From the NCBI GenBank assembly GCA_031273305.1, contig JAISSC010000080.1, forward strand, positions 1-25,847: a DNA stretch of 25,847 nt. The letters run 5' to 3'. The DNA is from Flavobacteriaceae bacterium (GTDB lineage: Bacteria; Bacteroidota; Bacteroidia; Flavobacteriales; Weeksellaceae). This document shows, piece after piece, positions 22,791-25,847 of this stretch. The notes under the pieces were generated by a model. That model saw only the letters and a list, made by a program, of their open reading frames with translations. It ran no database searches and was not told the DNA's origin. A program made the translations under genes and the position numbers. Position 1 is the first letter of the stretch. Each line of letters starts with the position of its first letter.

Positions 22791-23761
22791 AAGCACAAGA
22801 AGTGAAAAAACGCATGAACGAATCCGGTAAAAAAAGGACTCCTTTCCTGTTTGCCATAGATTTCGACATGAAGAAAGGTTTTTTTGTTGAAAACCCCTTA
22901 GAACAAACCTCTATTCTGTTTAATACACCCTTAGGCGGCAATAAACCGGAATCCGTATCTACTCAACATTCTATTCCTTTCGAGATGACACCTTTCCCAA
23001 TGCCATACAGCGAGTATAGGAGACTATTTGACAGTGTAATGCAGGGACTGATGCGAGGCGATTCATACCTTGCCAACCTGACGATCCGGACTCTTATACA
23101 AACAGAATTGAGCCTGAAACACATTTTTCTTCTAAGCCGTTCACCTTATAGTATTTTTGTTCCGGATAACTTTGTTTGCTTTTCACCCGAAAGGTTTGTA
23201 AGAATATCAAACGGCATAATATCGACCAACCCAATGAAAGGAACGATAAGCACCGAAACTCCCGATGCCGAACAACGTATCCTATCTGACCTGAAAGAGA
23301 CTGCCGAGCATTGTACGATAGTCGATCTAATGAGAAATGATATTGGAATGGTAGCGGAAAACGTCAGCGTTGAACGATTTCGCTATATTGATCGGATACA
23401 CAGCCTTACCGGAGAAATCCTGCAAGTCTGTTCCGAGATCACAGGAAAATTGCCTAATGACTATCTGTCGCATCTGGGCAATATCATATTCCGTATGCTT
23501 CCGGCAGGTTCGGTGTCAGGTGCACCAAAGCAATCAACCCTTGAAATTATTCACAAAGCAGAATCGGCACCGAGAGGGTACTACACCGGAGTATTCGGGT
23601 ATTTTGATGGACAGGAACTTGATTCTGCCGTACTTATACGCTTTATCGGGCAATATGAAGATAAATTGTTTTTCCATAGCGGAGGAGGAATAACGGTTAA
23701 CAGCAATCCCGAAAGTGAATATGACGAAATATTGAAGAAAATTTATTTACCATTCGTATGA
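22787..23761 (+). CDS. pabB: Aminodeoxychorismate synthase component I
   Basis: A 324-residue chorismate-binding enzyme making 4-amino-4-deoxychorismate for folate. It lacks the long N-terminal domain of enterobacterial PabB (about 450 residues), as is usual for short Bacteroidota forms. NPMKGTIS at 148-155 carries K151, the lysine nucleophile that marks aminodeoxychorismate synthase; anthranilate synthase has Ala there. Other blocks: GDSYLANLT, EHCTIVDLMRNDIG, LPAGSVSGAPKQ, PRGYYTGVFGYF and HSGGGITVNSNPESEYDE. It overlaps pabA and pabC by 4 bp each. Confidence 0.93.
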   Translation: MKAQEVKKRMNESGKKRTPFLFAIDFDMKKGFFVENPLEQTSILFNTPLGGNKPESVSTQHSIPFEMTPFPMPYSEYRRLFDSVMQGLMRGDSYLANLTIRTLIQTELSLKHIFLLSRSPYSIFVPDNFVCFSPERFVRISNGIISTNPMKGTISTETPDAEQRILSDLKETAEHCTIVDLMRNDIGMVAENVSVERFRYIDRIHSLTGEILQVCSEITGKLPNDYLSHLGNIIFRMLPAGSVSGAPKQSTLEIIHKAESAPRGYYTGVFGYFDGQELDSAVLIRFIGQYEDKLFFHSGGGITVNSNPESEYDEILKKIYLPFV

Positions 23762-24354
23762 AACCACAATTTAGTGAAGCTATAAAGTTCAAAAACGGCG
23801 TATTTTATAACCTGTCCTACCACCAAGCCCGTGTGAATAAAACACTGGAAAAGTTTGGCGGAGGGGAAATAGATCTTGCAAAAGCACTGTCAGAAATGCC
23901 GGTTCCTGTTCAGCAGGGAATTTTCAAATGCAGAGTGGTCTATGGCAAAAGTATCGAAACTATTGAGTTTGCCCCTTATTCTTTTCGCCGAATAGCCACA
24001 ATCGGAATGGTAGAAAGCAATGATATTGAATACGGATATAAATACACCAACCGGAACATGCTGAATAAACTGTTGAAACAAACCGGTTGTGATGACATGA
24101 TAATCATCCGACAGGGTTTTACTACTGATGCCTTTGCTTCAAACCTTGTATTTGAATCGAGCGAGGGTCTGTTTACCCCTGATACCTGTCTATTGCCCGG
24201 AACAAAACGCCGGTTCCTGCTTGATACCGGAAAAATTACAGAAAAGCGTATCACCGCCCGTGACATTCAATCATATAGCCAAATCCGGTTTATAAATGCA
24301 ATGATTGACCTTGAAGACAACATCTGTATTGAGGTAAAGAAACTATTTAGATGA
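23758..24354 (+). CDS. pabC: Class-IV PLP enzyme, putative aminodeoxychorismate lyase
   Basis: A 198-residue protein, clearly shorter than E. coli PabC (269), but keeping the core: the Schiff-base lysine K95 in YKYTNRNML, TDAFASNLVF (cofactor-phosphate binding), and the TPDTCLLPGTKRRFLL segment. The reaction would release pyruvate from aminodeoxychorismate to give 4-aminobenzoate. Overlap with pabB (ATGA) and operon position support this. A general class-IV aminotransferase is the alternative. The shortening falls mostly in the N-terminal domain. Confidence 0.85.
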   Translation: MKPQFSEAIKFKNGVFYNLSYHQARVNKTLEKFGGGEIDLAKALSEMPVPVQQGIFKCRVVYGKSIETIEFAPYSFRRIATIGMVESNDIEYGYKYTNRNMLNKLLKQTGCDDMIIIRQGFTTDAFASNLVFESSEGLFTPDTCLLPGTKRRFLLDTGKITEKRITARDIQSYSQIRFINAMIDLEDNICIEVKKLFR

Positions 24355-24595
24355 AGATGTTAGTTTTTCAAAAACCTGAAAGCTGATTTGAGCAATTTCA
24401 AATAAAATTTGTGTAAGCTAAACCAAAATAACGCATATCCCTGCGAGCTTTTAGACATCCGAATAGCCTGTAATTTATGCCGAATTATAAAATTAACTCA
24501 CTGATAATAAAGGCATTATGCTGATTAAATCAAGAAACTGCATGGATATTGATTTTTTTGGTATATTTATCTCCCTAATAAAAACCACTAAATTT

Positions 24596-25847
24596 ATGTC
24601 TGATAAAATTGATTTTACCACAGTATCTGTCCAATTTGATAAAGACCCATCTTTACAGAACGAGAAGACAAGAAGTTTTGAGAAAGACGGTATCTCCATG
24701 AAAAGACACTATTCTTATGAAGATATAAAAGACAGTCAACTTATAGATTTTTCTTCCGGCATTCCTCCCTATTTACGAGGTCCATATGCCACCATGTATG
24801 TTCAAAAACCCTGGACTATTCGCCAATATGCAGGTTTTTCCACAGCGGAAGAATCCAACGCCTTTTATAAAAGGAATTTGGCTGCCGGTCAAAAAGGGCT
24901 TTCCGTCGCATTTGATCTAGCCACACACAGAGGATATGATTCGGATCACGAACGCGTAGTGGGAGATGTCGGGAAAGCAGGAGTAGCCATAGACTCCATA
25001 GAAGACATGAAAATATTATTTAAAGATATTCCTCTGGATCAGATTTCCGTATCCATGACCATGAATGGAGCTGTTCTCCCGATTCTGGCTTTTTATATTG
25101 CCGCAGCAGAAGAACAAGGCGTAAAACAGGAGCTACTCAGCGGAACCATTCAAAATGATATTTTAAAAGAGTTTATGGTGAGGAACACCTATATCTATCC
25201 TCCAACTCCGTCTATGAAAATTATCGCTGATATTTTTGAATACACTTCCCGACACATACCTAAATTCAATTCCATATCCATATCCGGTTACCATATGCAG
25301 GAAGCCGGAGCCACTCCCGTGTTGGAGATGGCTTACACACTGGCGGACGGACTGGAATATGTGCGCACGGGTATAAAATCCGGATTGGAAGTAGATAAGT
25401 TTGCACCTCGTTTATCTTTCTTCTGGGCAATCGGAATGAACCATTTCATGGAGATAGCCAAGCTCCGTGCAGCAAGGGTATTATGGGCTAAATTAATGCA
25501 GGAGTTTAACCCTAAAAGCAATAAATCCCTAGCCTTGCGAACCCATTGTCAGACTTCCGGATGGAGTTTAACAGAACAAGAACCGTTCAATAATGTTACC
25601 CGTACCGCAATAGAAGCTCTGGCTGCTGCCTTAGGCGGAACACAATCGTTACACACCAATGCTTTGGATGAAGCAATTGCCTTACCTACCGATTATTCCG
25701 CAAGGATTGCAAGAAATACGCAATTGATACTTCAATATGAGACGGAAATATGTCGGGTAGTGGATCCTACAGGCGGCTCTTATCTGATAGAATCCCTTAC
25801 TCAGGAGATGATAAATAAAGCATGGGAATACATTCAGGAAGTGGAAA
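24596..25847 (+). CDS. Methylmalonyl-CoA mutase large subunit (partial, 3' end beyond window)
   Basis: The frame is open from the ATG at 24596 to the window end, 417 codons of a protein usually near 700. In-frame ATGs further upstream (for example 24542) precede residues unlike the family. Substrate-barrel motifs are plain: PYLRGPYATMYVQKPWTIRQ, FSTAEESNAFYKRNL, QKGLSVAFDLATHRGYDSDH, VSMTMNGAVLPILA, MVRNTYIYPPTPSM, SISGYHMQEAG and RTHCQTSGWSLTEQ. The enzyme interconverts succinyl-CoA and methylmalonyl-CoA with adenosylcobalamin; the B12 domain is off-window. The small-subunit gene, commonly just upstream in Bacteroidota, is absent here: the 241 bp before it (24355-24595) hold no gene and no clear promoter. 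Confidence 0.95.
   Translation, partial: MSDKIDFTTVSVQFDKDPSLQNEKTRSFEKDGISMKRHYSYEDIKDSQLIDFSSGIPPYLRGPYATMYVQKPWTIRQYAGFSTAEESNAFYKRNLAAGQKGLSVAFDLATHRGYDSDHERVVGDVGKAGVAIDSIEDMKILFKDIPLDQISVSMTMNGAVLPILAFYIAAAEEQGVKQELLSGTIQNDILKEFMVRNTYIYPPTPSMKIIADIFEYTSRHIPKFNSISISGYHMQEAGATPVLEMAYTLADGLEYVRTGIKSGLEVDKFAPRLSFFWAIGMNHFMEIAKLRAARVLWAKLMQEFNPKSNKSLALRTHCQTSGWSLTEQEPFNNVTRTAIEALAAALGGTQSLHTNALDEAIALPTDYSARIARNTQLILQYETEICRVVDPTGGSYLIESLTQEMINKAWEYIQEVE

Noticed and set aside
22209..23761. Anthranilate synthase pair TrpG/TrpE
   Set aside because: The PMKGT motif has the lysine of aminodeoxychorismate synthase instead of alanine, and a pabC-like gene follows.

Overview
The window comes from a member of the Bacteroidota. 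Evidence: seven copies of the Bacteroidota-type -7 promoter element (TAnnTTTG, mostly TACCTTTG or a close variant) in front of genes, a MoxR/Bat 'aerotolerance' operon in the arrangement typical of this phylum, a Bacteroidetes-style double-glycine leader peptide, and NadD and QueE proteins that read like Flavobacteriia or close relatives. I do not assign a genus. The first 2.5 kb is visibly more AT-rich than the rest and looks like accessory DNA.

Layout. (1) 1-2541: two tandem, diverged, secreted carboxypeptidase-regulatory-like proteins on the minus strand, the left one cut by the window edge. The right one is preceded by a 60-residue GG-leader peptide gene and the left one by a decayed relic of such a gene. 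A divergent XRE regulator follows. (2) 2556-8539, minus strand: a five-gene amino-alcohol operon reading permease, eutB, class-III PLP enzyme, APH-type kinase, eutC. The kinase and PLP enzyme sit between the two subunits of B12-dependent ethanolamine ammonia-lyase. They look like an amino-alcohol kinase plus amino-alcohol-phosphate phospho-lyase, which would be a second, PLP-dependent route from ethanolamine to acetaldehyde and ammonia. (3) 8540-8981: a divergent control region with a promoter facing each way and three GGGGTA boxes exactly 53 bp apart, then a Gcw_chp/TorF-like outer-membrane protein gene and a bidirectional terminator. (4) 9884-10741: lipA. (5) 10957-18455: moxR, DUF58, a BatD-like membrane protein, batA, batB, batC, batD, densely packed. 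(6) 18647-21620: recJ, nadD, queE. (7) 22209-24354: pabA, pabB, pabC with ATGA overlaps. (8) 24596-end: the start of a methylmalonyl-CoA mutase large-subunit gene.

Two intergenic regions (18448-18577 and 21747-22089) carry copies of a composite palindromic repeat. Apart from the eut operon, most of region 9884-25847 is core metabolism and ordinary in content.

The most interesting system is the eut locus. It has no eutA reactivase, no aldehyde dehydrogenase and no microcompartment shell gene in view. Instead it carries the kinase/lyase pair, so two chemically unrelated deamination routes could run from one transcript. The GG-leader peptide module with its decayed duplicate is second. All functional assignments come from reading motifs by eye; no database search was possible.
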